64,000 nucleotides of DNA from Limosilactobacillus sp. WILCCON 0051 (GCF_039955095.1 NZ_CP154878.1:186001-250000), one strand, 5' to 3'; shown: positions 7,075 through 16,320, counted from the first letter of the stretch. The notes: generated by a model from the letters alone, not told the origin. Numbers and translations: made by a program.

Positions 7075-8334
7075 TTGAAATTCAACAAGCAGCAATGGGA
7101 ATGGATCTTTTACGACTGGGCCAATTCCGGCTATGCCATGCTGGTAACGACCGCGGTTTTTCCCATTTACTTTAAAGCCGTTGCCTTGCAGGGCGGCATC
7201 TCGTCAGCGGATTCAACTGCCTATTGGGGCTATGCCAATAGTTTCAGTACCTTGATCATTGCACTGCTGGCGCCTTTGCTGGGAGCATTGGCCGATTATC
7301 CGCATGCTAAGCGGCGCTGGCTGAATATTTTTACCTGGCTGGGTATCGTGACCGCTATGATTTTAGGCAGTCTGCCCGCAAATGGCACGATGGCCTGGCT
7401 ATGGCTGATCATTGTCTATGTGATTTCCAATATGGGCTATTCTGGCAGCAATCTTTTTTATGACAGTTTTTTAACTGACGTGGCTGACGATGAGCAGATG
7501 GATGCCGTGTCATCAGCTGGGTTTGGCTTTGGCTATCTGGGCGGCGTGCTCTCATTTGCCGTCTTTTTAGCCGCTGAATTGACGAATGGTTTTGGCATAT
7601 TGGATGGCAATGGCGTGGCTCGGTTCAGTTTTTGGCTCTCGGCAATTTGGTGGCTGCTGTTTGCCTGGCCATTGATGAAAAACGGGCAGCAGCGCTATGG
7701 CGTTCCAGATACCAAAAATCGCATTACCAACAGCTGGCAGCGCGTTTTGCAGACGCTGCGGCATATCAATCACTATCGTCAGGCATTTTGGTTTCTGGTG
7801 GCTTATTTCTTCTTTATTGACGGTGTTGACACGATCGTTACCATGGCTACGGTTATCGGTGAGGATCTGGGCATCAAGACGACGACGCTGATGATTGTCA
7901 TGCTGGTAGTCCAACTGATTGCCGCGCCGTTTTCAATGCTGTATGTCTGGCTGGCCAAAAAGACCTCAACGCGGCGAGCATTATTGTTAAGCATCATCGT
8001 CTACATGCTGATCTGCCTTTATGCCTTGAAGCTTAAGTCTGCCGCTGATTTCTGGGTGCTGGCGATTTTGGTCGGAACCAGTCAAGGCGGCATTCAGGCA
8101 CTGAGCCGTTCTTATTTTGGCCGCTTGATTCCCAAAAGCGACAGCAGTGAGTTCTTTGGCTTTTACAACATTCTGGGCAAGTTTTCGGCAATTCTGGGAC
8201 CGGTTTTGGTTGGACTGGCTACGCAATGGACCGGCAACTCGCGCTGGGGAATCTTTTCTTTGGTGATTCTTTTCGTGATCGGTCTGGTCATCTTTTTGAT
8301 TCTGCCACGCCTAAACGATGCCAAACCGGAATAG
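7075..8334 (+). CDS. MFS transporter, UMF1 / YxiO (Atg22-like) family
   Basis: 419 residues from TTG 7075, chosen because AAAGGA lies about nine bases upstream; the ATG at 7066 overlaps that site. About twelve hydrophobic helices are present. The N-terminal WEWIFYDWANSGYAMLVTTAVFP is the hallmark of the UMF1 family related to yeast vacuolar effluxer Atg22, and GGIQALSRSYFGRLIP is its conserved second-half motif. Yeast Atg22 releases amino acids; bacterial substrates are not established. The tRNA-Thr gene follows. Confidence 0.85.
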   Translation: MKFNKQQWEWIFYDWANSGYAMLVTTAVFPIYFKAVALQGGISSADSTAYWGYANSFSTLIIALLAPLLGALADYPHAKRRWLNIFTWLGIVTAMILGSLPANGTMAWLWLIIVYVISNMGYSGSNLFYDSFLTDVADDEQMDAVSSAGFGFGYLGGVLSFAVFLAAELTNGFGILDGNGVARFSFWLSAIWWLLFAWPLMKNGQQRYGVPDTKNRITNSWQRVLQTLRHINHYRQAFWFLVAYFFFIDGVDTIVTMATVIGEDLGIKTTTLMIVMLVVQLIAAPFSMLYVWLAKKTSTRRALLLSIIVYMLICLYALKLKSAADFWVLAILVGTSQGGIQALSRSYFGRLIPKSDSSEFFGFYNILGKFSAILGPVLVGLATQWTGNSRWGIFSLVILFVIGLVIFLILPRLNDAKPE

Positions 8335-8403
8335 GCAAAGTTAAAAATCAAACTGCTGGACTGCTGACTTGCGTGAAGCACGATTCTTCGCTATACTACC
8401 AGT

Positions 8404-8477
8404 GCCGTCTTAGCTCAGATAGGTAGAGCACATCCATGGTAAGGATGAGGTCGGCGGTTCAAGTCCGCTAGACGGCT
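8404..8477 (+). tRNA. tRNA-Thr (anticodon GGT)
   Basis: A full cloverleaf can be drawn. Acceptor GCCGTCT / AGACGGC, D stem GCTC / GAGC, anticodon stem CATCC / GGATG with loop ATGGTAA (anticodon GGT), T stem GGCGG / CCGCT with loop TTCAAGT, and discriminator T. The 3' CCA is not encoded (TCTA follows), so it must be added after transcription. A terminator follows at 8501. Confidence 0.95.
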
Positions 8478-8500
8478 CTATCAAACCGGCGATAATTTAC

Positions 8501-8540
8501 AAAGGCTTTCTGCAGTTTGGGCAGAAGGCTTTTCTTTTTT
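8501..8540 (+). terminator. intrinsic terminator after tRNA-Thr
   Basis: 13-bp stem AAAGGCTTTCTGC / GCAGAAGGCTTTT followed by C and six T. Confidence 0.85.
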
Positions 8541-8615
8541 GATGAAGCCGGTGGTTGTTTTTGGTAAGATAAAAATATAGTCTCGTTTTTGAACATTTAA
8601 AGAAAGGAGAAAGAC

Positions 8616-9791
8616 ATGAGCTTTATTGCCACTTTGGCGGGAATTCTTCTAGCCACGCAGCTTGTTTCGCATTTGTTTGCGCGGTGGGGCATTCCCGATG
8701 TCATTGGGCAGATCTTAGTCGGAGTCGTGGCTGGACCGGCCATGCTGAATTGGGTTCACCAAACAGAAATGATCAATGAGTTCCAAGAAATCGGCGTGAT
8801 CATTTTAATGTTTATCGCTGGTTTGGAAAGCGACTTGAACCTGCTGAAGAAGTACCTTAAGCCGGCAGTGGTGGTAGCCTTGATGGGGATGATTCTGCCG
8901 GTTGTGGTCATGGGACTGGCGGCTGATCTGTTCGGCATGCAGTGGTTTGAGTCATTGTTTGTCGGCGTGATTTTTTCAGCGACCTCAGTCAGCATCTCGG
9001 TGGCCGTTTTGCGCGAGTATCAGCAGCTCGACAGCAAAGAGGGCGCAACGATTCTTGGTGCGGCAGTTGCCGATGATATTGGCGGTGTGATTGCGTTGAG
9101 CGTTTTGATCAGCATGATGCGCGGTCAGGGATTTGATGGCGAACAGAACATGAGTCTGGGTCTGACCATCTTTTTGCAGCTGCTGTTTTTTGTCGGTACC
9201 TATCTGCTGGTTAAGTTTTTAGCGCCTTATCTGATGCATGCCAGTCAACGCCTGCTGACGATTGCGGCCCCCGCAGTCGCGGCAATGATCATCTGTCTGA
9301 CGATGGCCGCCTTGGCTGATAAGGTTGGCTTGAGCGGTGCCGTGGGAGCATTCTTTGCTGGAATCGCGATCGGCAATACCAAGACCAGTGAAGTCATCAA
9401 TCAGAGTTTCGTACCGCTTGGCTATGCCTTGTTTATTCCGGTGTTTTTCGTAAACGTCGGCTTGAGCATGCGGCTGGATCATTTTGTCGACTCATTGCTG
9501 TTTATCATCGTCATGACGATTCTGGCTTGTCTGACCAAGCTGATCGGCTGTGGCGGCGGTGCCAAGCTGATGGGCTTTGACTTCAACAGCAGCTATGTGA
9601 TCGGCAGCGGCATGGTCGCACGTGGCGAAATGGCTTTGATTACGGCCCAGATTGGCTATGAAGCCCACCTGCTTTCTGAAAAGTACTATTCCGATGTGAT
9701 TACGGTGATCGTTTTGGCAACGATTCTGGCACCGTTTATCTTGAAAAATGCCTTGCAGAAGGTTAAGCAGACAGTCAAAAGTCAAGCATGA
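8616..9791 (+). CDS. cation:proton antiporter, CPA2 family (NapA/KefB-like)
   Basis: 391 residues with about twelve membrane helices. The ion-binding signature is visible as GAAVADDIGGVIAL near residue 150 (two adjacent Asp), with a preceding SATSVSISVAVL helix. VGAFFAGIAIGN matches the second core repeat. It lacks the C-terminal NAD-binding TrkA domain of KefB/KefC, so a simple Na+ or K+/H+ antiporter at the cytoplasmic membrane is likely. ATG 8616 follows AGAAAGGAG. It converges with helD at a shared terminator. Confidence 0.85.
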   Translation: MSFIATLAGILLATQLVSHLFARWGIPDVIGQILVGVVAGPAMLNWVHQTEMINEFQEIGVIILMFIAGLESDLNLLKKYLKPAVVVALMGMILPVVVMGLAADLFGMQWFESLFVGVIFSATSVSISVAVLREYQQLDSKEGATILGAAVADDIGGVIALSVLISMMRGQGFDGEQNMSLGLTIFLQLLFFVGTYLLVKFLAPYLMHASQRLLTIAAPAVAAMIICLTMAALADKVGLSGAVGAFFAGIAIGNTKTSEVINQSFVPLGYALFIPVFFVNVGLSMRLDHFVDSLLFIIVMTILACLTKLIGCGGGAKLMGFDFNSSYVIGSGMVARGEMALITAQIGYEAHLLSEKYYSDVITVIVLATILAPFILKNALQKVKQTVKSQA

Positions 9792-9792
9792 T

Positions 9793-9831
9793 AAAAAAGT
9801 CCCCGTGCAGATTGGCACGGGGACTTTTTGA
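9793..9831. terminator. bidirectional terminator between antiporter and helD
   Basis: Perfect 13-bp stem AAAGTCCCCGTGC / GCACGGGGACTTT with an A tract before and a T tract after, so it can act on both convergent genes. Confidence 0.9.
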
Positions 9832-9835
9832 ATTG

Positions 9836-12151
9836 TCAGGATTCTGTAGTTTCCAAAAGCTGGGTTGCGTTTTGCTTGATCACCGAACTGACGGGACCAG
9901 CACTGATCAAAGTCAGCTCATGCATTGCGCGGGAGGCCATAGTATAGATCAAGCCAACGGCACGCTCGGCTGGCAGGTTTTGGTCTGAGACGTTCCAGGC
10001 AATTGCAGCGTCAAACTCCAATCCTTTGGCCAGATAGATTGGCAAGACAACAATACCGACTGGCAGCACGCTGTCTTGGCTGTCGAGCAGATGCACGATC
10101 GACTTAAACTGGCGGTGCAGCGTTTGGTAGACTTGCTTGGCCTGCGCGCGGTCCTTGGTTAAAACGGCAATCGTTGCGTAGCGCTCATGCAAAATTGCGG
10201 TCTGCTGCAAAAGCGCGGCGGCGGCATCGGCTGAATCAGCGGCAGTAATCAGTCGCGGCTTGGCGCCATGTCTGGTAAACGAGATGATCTGATCGCCATC
10301 TGGCAGCAGGCTCTTGGCAAAATCGGTAATCTCCATGGTTGATCGATAACTGCGCTTGAGTTCGATCAAGTTGGGATGCTTGAAGGCCAGGGCATCGTTT
10401 AGCTGCTGCAAAAGCTGACCGGGCAGCTGAAGCGGTTTAAAGAGGGCCTGCTCGCTGTCGCCAAGAATCGTAAACCTGGCTTTAGGGAAGGCGTGCTTCA
10501 GATAGATCAGCATGGCCAGTGAGTAGTCCTGCATCTCGTCAATAAAGACGTATTGAAAAGAACGATTCTGACCGCTGCCGCTCATCAAGTCGCGCAGATA
10601 CATCAGCGGTGCCGTATGCATTAGAGCGATGCGATGATACTCAAGCTGCTGCCGATAGCCAAAGAGCATGGACTGCCAGTCGCTGTTTTTGACTGCTGCG
10701 GGCCGGCTGAGCTGCTGCAGAAATTTTTCGTATTGGCTGTTAAAGTCGATGAAGTAATCGTTATAGATGGCATCATAGACGATCCGGAGCCGCTTTTTGG
10801 CCAGCTGATAGGAAAGATAGGCATACTGTTCATCTTCATCGGCAAAGTCGTCAATGGTTTTCTGGCCATACAGATTATGCAGGCCAATGACGTCTTGATC
10901 GTTAAGTTCCTTGGCGATCCAGTCGCTTTTGGCAACGTCTTGAATGCGGCTCTTCAGTTCTTTGATCAAGGCGTTTTTGGTTTTCAACAGGCGATCGGCA
11001 ATCGTCATGGCTGCTGGCTGTGCTTGATAGATCGCCTGGATATGTTCGGCACTGAAAAACGGCTGCTGTCTAAAGTTCAAATCAGTAAAGCAGATTGCAT
11101 TTGGGTGCTGCTGGAGAAATTCCAGATATGCCTTGACTTGATGCATGCAGTCGGCGCCTTCCAGATAATTGGCAATGTCGAGGCTGATAGCGGGGTTTTG
11201 CGATCGCGTCTCGTAGCGTTCAAACAAGGATTCAACGTTCAGTCCTTCAAAGCGGCGTCTTAAAAATCCTTCCAGCGTTACCTGACGCATGTTGCGCTCA
11301 CCCAGGCTGGGCAGCACGTCAGAGATATAGTGGCTGAACAAAAGGTTGGGGCTGAACAAGACGATCTGATCGGCATTGAGTGCGGTTCGGCTATGATAAA
11401 GCAGATAAGCGATTCGCTGCAGAATAGCTGAAGTCTTGCCGGATCCTGCCACCCCCTGAACCAGCAGCAGATCGCTTTTGGTATCACGAATAATATCATT
11501 TTGTTCTTTTTGGATCGTCGCCACGATATTTTGCATGTACTGGTCGTTTTGATGACCTAAAGCTTCCTGCAGCATTTGATCGCCAACGGTCTCATTGGTA
11601 TCAAACATATTGATGATCTGACCATCTTTAATGGTAAACTGCCGCTTTTTGATCAGCGTCGTTGACTGAGTGCCAGCCGGTGTCTGGTATTGGACCTTGC
11701 CCAGCGTACCGTTGTAGTAGATTCCAGAAATCGGCGCGCGCCAGTCATAGACGATAAAATCGGTCTTGTCATCGTTCATTAAAGAAGCCGTACCGATGTA
11801 AAGCGATTCGGGCTCTTTTTCGCCGGGATCCAGAATGTCGATGCGGCCAAAATAAGGCGATTCCCGCAGCTGCTGCAGGGTCTGCAGCTGATGACGCAAG
11901 ATGGTCTCGTTTTCGACCGTTCGCGCCACCAATTGCCGCTGCTGCTCAAGCTCAGAGCGGGATTCGGCAATATCATCGACTTCATAGCGGTTGATCGAGG
12001 CGTTTTCGCCAAAGTTCTTTTCCACGGCCCGCGTTTCCTGGTGGGCACTGTCTAAGGCAGCCTGCGTTTTTTTGATCTGGGCGTCAATCTGCTGAATCGT
12101 CCAGTCAACGCGCTGCTGTTCAAGTTTTCGTTCTGAGTATTCGTCTGCCAA
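9836..12151 (-). CDS. helD: RNA polymerase recycling motor HelD (UvrD-like helicase)
   Basis: 771 residues from TTG 12151, chosen because GTGAGGA lies about seven bases upstream; the longer frame from ATG 12208 runs through the promoter. Order: an N-terminal coiled coil rich in Gln, Glu and Arg (about residues 5-90), the insert with SLMND and DWRAPISGIYY, Walker A GVAGSGKTSAI (about residue 232), Walker B as VFIDEMQDYS, motif III GDSEQALF, motif IV LKRSYRSTMEI and motif V/VI KGLEFDAAIAW. HelD binds RNA polymerase and releases it from stalled or idle complexes. Monocistronic. Confidence 0.9.
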   Translation of the reverse strand: MADEYSERKLEQQRVDWTIQQIDAQIKKTQAALDSAHQETRAVEKNFGENASINRYEVDDIAESRSELEQQRQLVARTVENETILRHQLQTLQQLRESPYFGRIDILDPGEKEPESLYIGTASLMNDDKTDFIVYDWRAPISGIYYNGTLGKVQYQTPAGTQSTTLIKKRQFTIKDGQIINMFDTNETVGDQMLQEALGHQNDQYMQNIVATIQKEQNDIIRDTKSDLLLVQGVAGSGKTSAILQRIAYLLYHSRTALNADQIVLFSPNLLFSHYISDVLPSLGERNMRQVTLEGFLRRRFEGLNVESLFERYETRSQNPAISLDIANYLEGADCMHQVKAYLEFLQQHPNAICFTDLNFRQQPFFSAEHIQAIYQAQPAAMTIADRLLKTKNALIKELKSRIQDVAKSDWIAKELNDQDVIGLHNLYGQKTIDDFADEDEQYAYLSYQLAKKRLRIVYDAIYNDYFIDFNSQYEKFLQQLSRPAAVKNSDWQSMLFGYRQQLEYHRIALMHTAPLMYLRDLMSGSGQNRSFQYVFIDEMQDYSLAMLIYLKHAFPKARFTILGDSEQALFKPLQLPGQLLQQLNDALAFKHPNLIELKRSYRSTMEITDFAKSLLPDGDQIISFTRHGAKPRLITAADSADAAAALLQQTAILHERYATIAVLTKDRAQAKQVYQTLHRQFKSIVHLLDSQDSVLPVGIVVLPIYLAKGLEFDAAIAWNVSDQNLPAERAVGLIYTMASRAMHELTLISAGPVSSVIKQNATQLLETTES

Positions 12152-12185
12152 GCTGAATTCCTCACTTTTCCAAAAAATTAGCTTA

Positions 12186-12197
12186 ACTATTTTAGCA
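12186..12197 (-). promoter_or_regulatory. extended -10 promoter of helD
   Basis: On the reverse strand TGCTAAAAT gives an extended -10 (TAAAAT at 12194-12189), about 38 bases before the TTG start. Confidence 0.5.
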
Positions 12198-12326
12198 CGT
12201 CCGAACATCGATTGCGGCTAAACCGAATTTTAATGGCAAAATCGGTGTTTATAGCGAAAGATAATGGTAACATTAAATGGATATTGAAAAAATTAATGAT
12301 CAACAAGTAAAGCGGAGGTGAAAGTG

Positions 12327-13274
12327 GTGGAAAACCTCGCGATTGTTGACCTGGGATCAAATTCAGCTCGAATGGCGGTAACTGAAATCTCTCCGGATGG
12401 GAAGTTTCGGGAAATCAAGCGCGTTAAGGAAAATACGCGTCTTTCGGAAGGGATGGGTCATGAAAAGATTCTCCAGCCCGAGGCAATGGAACGTACAATC
12501 CAGGCAATCAAGCACTTTAAGCGTCAGTATCAAGGTCTGCCCAATCTGCAGGTCCAGGCGATTGCAACGGCAGCAGTGCGGCAAGCCAAGAATCGACAAG
12601 AATTTCTTCAACGGGTCAAACAAGAAACCGGTCTGACGGTCCGCGTTCTTTCCGGCTATAAAGAAGCATATTATGACTATTTAGGCGTGGTGCGCACCCT
12701 TAAGCTCAATCACTGCCTGATTCTGGATGTTGGCGGGGCCAGCTGCGAACTGGTTTTGGTCCAGCATCGCAAGGCCAGAGATCTGATCTCATTGCCGATT
12801 GGCGCGGTCAACCTGTCTGAGCAGTATCATCTGGGCGGATACGTGCGCAGTGCCGACCTTTTTAAGGCCCAGGCAGCCGTCTGTGATCGACTCAATAAGA
12901 TTCCGTGGCTGCGCTATGCTACTCGGATGCCGATCGTCTTGTTAGGAGGCGCCAATCGAACGCTGGCTCGGATGAGTCGTTCGTATCGGCATAAAAATCG
13001 CGGCTCGATTCATGGCTATCGCTTAACGTCGCGAGTGGTCTACGCGACCTATCGCGAGCTTTTGAGCCGCAATCTGGCCCAGCGCAAGAAAATGCCCGGA
13101 TTAGAACCAGATCGAGCCGACATCATTATTGGCGGCATGCTGCCATTAGTGACGCTTTTGGAGCGCAACAGCGATGGCCGCGTTATTTTTTCGGAAAGCG
13201 GCGTGCGGGAAGGAATTATTACCGAATACATTCAGCAGCGCGAAAAACGGAGTCAAAACGATGAAAAACAATGA
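12327..13274 (+). CDS. ppx: exopolyphosphatase / (p)ppGpp phosphohydrolase family (Ppx/GppA)
   Basis: 315 residues from GTG 12327; GTG 12324 and 12318 are in frame, but GGAGG at 12314-12318 fits 12327 best. ASKHA-fold motifs are visible: phosphate-1 IVDLGSNSARM (about residues 5-15), the ATAAVRQAKN strand, the phosphate-2 loop LILDVGGASCELVLV (about 133) and LLGGANRTLAR. At 315 residues it is the short two-lobe form without the HD C-terminal domain of E. coli Ppx. It hydrolyses polyphosphate or pppGpp. Its last 14 bases overlap the HMG-CoA reductase gene, so the two are co-transcribed. Confidence 0.85.
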   Translation: MENLAIVDLGSNSARMAVTEISPDGKFREIKRVKENTRLSEGMGHEKILQPEAMERTIQAIKHFKRQYQGLPNLQVQAIATAAVRQAKNRQEFLQRVKQETGLTVRVLSGYKEAYYDYLGVVRTLKLNHCLILDVGGASCELVLVQHRKARDLISLPIGAVNLSEQYHLGGYVRSADLFKAQAAVCDRLNKIPWLRYATRMPIVLLGGANRTLARMSRSYRHKNRGSIHGYRLTSRVVYATYRELLSRNLAQRKKMPGLEPDRADIIIGGMLPLVTLLERNSDGRVIFSESGVREGIITEYIQQREKRSQNDEKQ

Positions 13275-14535
13275 TCTTAATCATGATTGGATGCATGGCC
13301 TCTACCGCTTGCCAACCAGCCAGCGGCAGCAGATTATCAGTGATCAGTTTTCATTAAAGGATGATCAGCAGGCCTTAATGAAGGAGAATGCCAGCCAGCT
13401 TGGCAGTCAGCTGATTGAAAACTATCTGACCGACTACCGCTTGCCAGAAGGGGTGGTAACCAACCTGGTCGTCAATCACAAGACCTACGCCGTGCCAGTG
13501 GTTACCGAAGAGCCTTCCGTCGTAGCGGCCGCCTGTAATGGTGCTAATCGGGCAGCTTTAAGCGGCGGTTTTACGGCTCCGGCAGCTGAGCGGGCAATGC
13601 TGGGGCAGGTGGTTTTAAAAAACGTTGCAGACCCTGCAGCACTAAACAAGTGGCTGCTTGAACACGAAGCCGAGATCCTGGCGGTTGCCAATGCCGCGCA
13701 TCCCTCAATGCAAAGACGCGGCGGGGGCGCCAAACGGATCAGAATCAGACCGGCAGCACCGTTTGTCAGCGTTGATCTGATCATCGGCGTGGGTGAGGCA
13801 ATGGGCGCCAATACCGTCAATACGATGGCTGAGGCAGTCGCCCATTACTTAAAAGAGCAGGGCTATGACGTCTTAACGGCAATCTTGAGCAACGCGGCCT
13901 TTATGAGCCTGCAGTCGGCTGCTTGTCGGGTCAGCTTTAAGAACCTGGCAACGGCAACGATGAATGGCGAAGTCGTGGCACAGCGGATTGCTGAATTAAG
14001 CCAGCTGGCGCAAGTCGATCCATATCGGGCGGCTACTCACAACAAAGGAATCATGAACGGCATTGACGCACTGATGATCGCCAGCGGCAATGATTGGCGA
14101 GCAATCGAAAGCGGCGCGTATGCCTATGCAGCAAGCAGCGGTCGGCTTAAAGGACTCAGCACCTGGGAAATTGACGGTGATGCCTTATTGGGCCGGATAA
14201 AACTGCCATTGCCAGTAGGAACGGTCGGCGGCTCAATTGGGCTTAACCCTTTGACCAGGCTCAACTTTAAGATCAATGATATTCATTCCGCGGGTGAATT
14301 GGCCAGGGTAGCTGCCAGTCTCGGTTTGGCACAGAATCTGGCTGCACTGCGGGCTTTAGCAACCAGTGGCATTCAGGCTGGTCATATGCAGATGCAGTAT
14401 CGCTCGCTGGCTGTTGCAGTAGGCGCGACGGCAGCTGAGGTTCCGGTTCTGGTCAAGCGTCTCAAGAAACTGCCGCAGGTTAATCAGGATATTGCCAAGC
14501 AAGCACTTCAGGAACTGAGAAAGGACTCATTATGA
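13261..14535 (+). CDS. mvaA: hydroxymethylglutaryl-CoA reductase, class II (degradative type)
   Basis: 424 residues from ATG 13261 with CGGAG upstream, inside the end of ppx. Catalytic residues expected for class II HMG-CoA reductase are present: Glu84 in EEPSVVAAACNGA, Lys262 in HNKGIMNGIDA, Asp278 in GNDWRAIE and His375 in IQAGHMQMQ. It makes mevalonate from HMG-CoA for isoprenoid synthesis, the route used by lactic acid bacteria. No other mevalonate gene is adjacent. Its stop overlaps the next start (TTATGA). Confidence 0.95.
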   Translation: MKNNDLNHDWMHGLYRLPTSQRQQIISDQFSLKDDQQALMKENASQLGSQLIENYLTDYRLPEGVVTNLVVNHKTYAVPVVTEEPSVVAAACNGANRAALSGGFTAPAAERAMLGQVVLKNVADPAALNKWLLEHEAEILAVANAAHPSMQRRGGGAKRIRIRPAAPFVSVDLIIGVGEAMGANTVNTMAEAVAHYLKEQGYDVLTAILSNAAFMSLQSAACRVSFKNLATATMNGEVVAQRIAELSQLAQVDPYRAATHNKGIMNGIDALMIASGNDWRAIESGAYAYAASSGRLKGLSTWEIDGDALLGRIKLPLPVGTVGGSIGLNPLTRLNFKINDIHSAGELARVAASLGLAQNLAALRALATSGIQAGHMQMQYRSLAVAVGATAAEVPVLVKRLKKLPQVNQDIAKQALQELRKDSL

Positions 14536-15503
14536 CAGAAGAACAACCAATTAAATTGAATCAAGAGGCCCAAAGTCTGTTGGATGCCGTTAATGCCATC
14601 TATCCGCAGGGCAGCGTCTTTGTCCAGTTTGAAGGCGAGAAATCTGGCTGGCTCAGACACGATCAGGCCCGTCAGACAACGCTGCCTGGCGGTTTGGTAA
14701 TTACGGTGACTGATCTAACGGCCCCTGACTATACTGCTTCACATGAGCTGCTGCATTTATTGATGCTTTTACGCGGCTTTCCGCAGATTTTCTTTCAGCT
14801 TTCATTAGGCAGTGAGGAGCTGGACGAACAAATGATGATTATGGCAACCGATCTTTACGATACGGTCATGCATCGGGTAGTTACGGCTGAGCAGCGCAAG
14901 CACGGCTTGATTGACGATCAGATCGAAGCAGAGTATTTTAAAGGCATCGAACATACCTTGACGCCTGAATCCGATCAGGCTGACGATGAGCGAACGATGC
15001 GGCTTTTGACGATTTTGGATGCCCTGGTCTTTTACGGTACCGGCGATCACCTGGCAGAATATGAAGCCAAGCTGACCAAGCTTTACCCAGCTGCAACCCA
15101 GGCAGCCGTGGCAATGTATGAAAAACTGGTCGCCAAGCCGATCAATTCGCCGTTTGACCTGCGTCGCAACGTCGTCAAGCTGTTTGAGCTGTTTGATGAG
15201 CAGATGACGGCCTGGGAGCTGCCTAAGCTGCACAACAAGGAATTCGTTACGCTGTCGCCGGTTTTAAGCGAACGGCAATTACGGTTGAGCGTTCGGCAGG
15301 TATTTGAGATTTTCCATTCCGACATGAAAGATCGTAAGACTGGCAAGCGGGCCTACATCGGCGTACGGCGCAATGATGGACAGAACTCGTTTACGATTCC
15401 GGCTCCTGAAAACGATGCACCGGCTGAATTCTTGAAACTGTATGATGAGCCGGTTGAAAAACTGCTGACGGATCTAAACGTGCCATTTATCGTTAGAAAA
15501 TAA
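14532..15503 (+). CDS. IpaB/EvcA-type hypothetical with HELLH motif (putative metallopeptidase fold)
   Basis: 323 residues; ATG 14532 overlaps the reductase stop by four bases, so translation is probably coupled. The protein is soluble and acidic. An HExxH motif, SHELLHLLMLLRGFP, sits at residues 70-84, followed about 20 residues later by SEELDEQ, which could give the third (gluzincin) ligand. I recall this family in lactobacilli under the name IpaB/EvcA, from similarity to invasion antigens, but that name says nothing about function. Zinc peptidase activity is inference from the motif alone. Confidence 0.6.
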   Translation: MTEEQPIKLNQEAQSLLDAVNAIYPQGSVFVQFEGEKSGWLRHDQARQTTLPGGLVITVTDLTAPDYTASHELLHLLMLLRGFPQIFFQLSLGSEELDEQMMIMATDLYDTVMHRVVTAEQRKHGLIDDQIEAEYFKGIEHTLTPESDQADDERTMRLLTILDALVFYGTGDHLAEYEAKLTKLYPAATQAAVAMYEKLVAKPINSPFDLRRNVVKLFELFDEQMTAWELPKLHNKEFVTLSPVLSERQLRLSVRQVFEIFHSDMKDRKTGKRAYIGVRRNDGQNSFTIPAPENDAPAEFLKLYDEPVEKLLTDLNVPFIVRK

Positions 15504-15519
15504 TTAAGGAAGTGGTTTG

Positions 15520-16236
15520 ATGGATGCTAAAGATCAAGAATTGTTCGATCAGGCAAAGCAGATTGTCTTTTTGACCGGCGCCGGCGTTTCAACGGCTTCG
15601 GGAATTCCGGATTTTCGCAGTGCCAATGGCTTATATACGCAGAATCACAATGCCGAATATTATTTGAGCCACCGCTATTTTGAAACTGATCCGGATGGCT
15701 TTTATGAATTCTGCAAGCAAAATCTGTATTTTCCCGATGCACTGCCCAATCCGATCCATCAAAAGCAGGTCGCCTTGGCACTTCAAGATCGCGCAACGAT
15801 TATTACCCAAAACATCGACAATCTTTATGAAGTGGAATTTCAAAAACAAGGTGCCAAGCCGCGACATTTAATTGATTTTCACGGCAATCTTTACCATGTC
15901 TATTGTGAAAAATGCGGGCAGACGGTACCAGTCAGTGAGTATCTAGACAGTCGGCTGCACCAGACTGATCAAGGGCCGCTCCGTCCTGACATCGTCTTAT
16001 ACGATGAAGGCATCAAGCAGGATGATATTCTCGACTCCGTTCATGCGATGCAAAAAGCCGATCTGGTCGTAATCGTCGGTACCAGCATGCGCGTCTATCC
16101 ATTTGCCGGACTATTGGAGTATCGCAATCCGCAGGTCAAAGTGATGGCAGTCAATCAAGAAAAGCTTGACTTCCCATTTCCATTTGAGATGATTCAAGCC
16201 GATGCCACCAGCTTTTTTGCCGAACTGCGCGCTTAA
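15520..16236 (+). CDS. Sir2 family NAD-dependent protein deacylase, incomplete zinc site
   Basis: 238 residues from ATG 15520, seven bases after TAAGGAAG (the in-frame TTG at 15517 is less well placed). NAD-binding motifs GAGVSTASGIPDFRS (residues 20-34) and TQNIDNL (96-102), catalytic His121 in FHGN, and VGTSMRVYPFAGL are all present. It should remove acyl groups from lysine using NAD. Only the first zinc pair (Cys129, Cys132 in CEKCG) is seen. The second Cys-x2-Cys normally found before LRPDIV is missing; QTDQGPLRPDIVLYDE stands in its place. Probably in one operon with the preceding genes (16-base gap). Confidence 0.85.
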   Translation: MDAKDQELFDQAKQIVFLTGAGVSTASGIPDFRSANGLYTQNHNAEYYLSHRYFETDPDGFYEFCKQNLYFPDALPNPIHQKQVALALQDRATIITQNIDNLYEVEFQKQGAKPRHLIDFHGNLYHVYCEKCGQTVPVSEYLDSRLHQTDQGPLRPDIVLYDEGIKQDDILDSVHAMQKADLVVIVGTSMRVYPFAGLLEYRNPQVKVMAVNQEKLDFPFPFEMIQADATSFFAELRA

Positions 16237-16245
16237 AAGCTACTG

Positions 16246-16281
16246 AAGGCCCAGCCTGCTGCTGCAAGCTGAGCCTTTCTT
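16246..16281 (+). terminator. probable terminator after the sirtuin gene
   Basis: Imperfect stem AAGGCcCAGC / GCTGaGCCTT followed by TTCTT. The T tail is short. Confidence 0.45.
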
Positions 16282-16320
16282 AATCTCGATGCATAGTTCC
16301 AAGGCGAAAGGAATGGTTTT

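Noticed and set aside
9836..12208. helD starting at ATG 12208
   Set aside because: The extra 19 codons run through an extended -10 promoter and the ATG has no ribosome binding site; TTG 12151 has a good one.
15631..15867. Minus-strand frame within the sirtuin gene
   Set aside because: Opposite strand of a conserved domain; no supporting signals.
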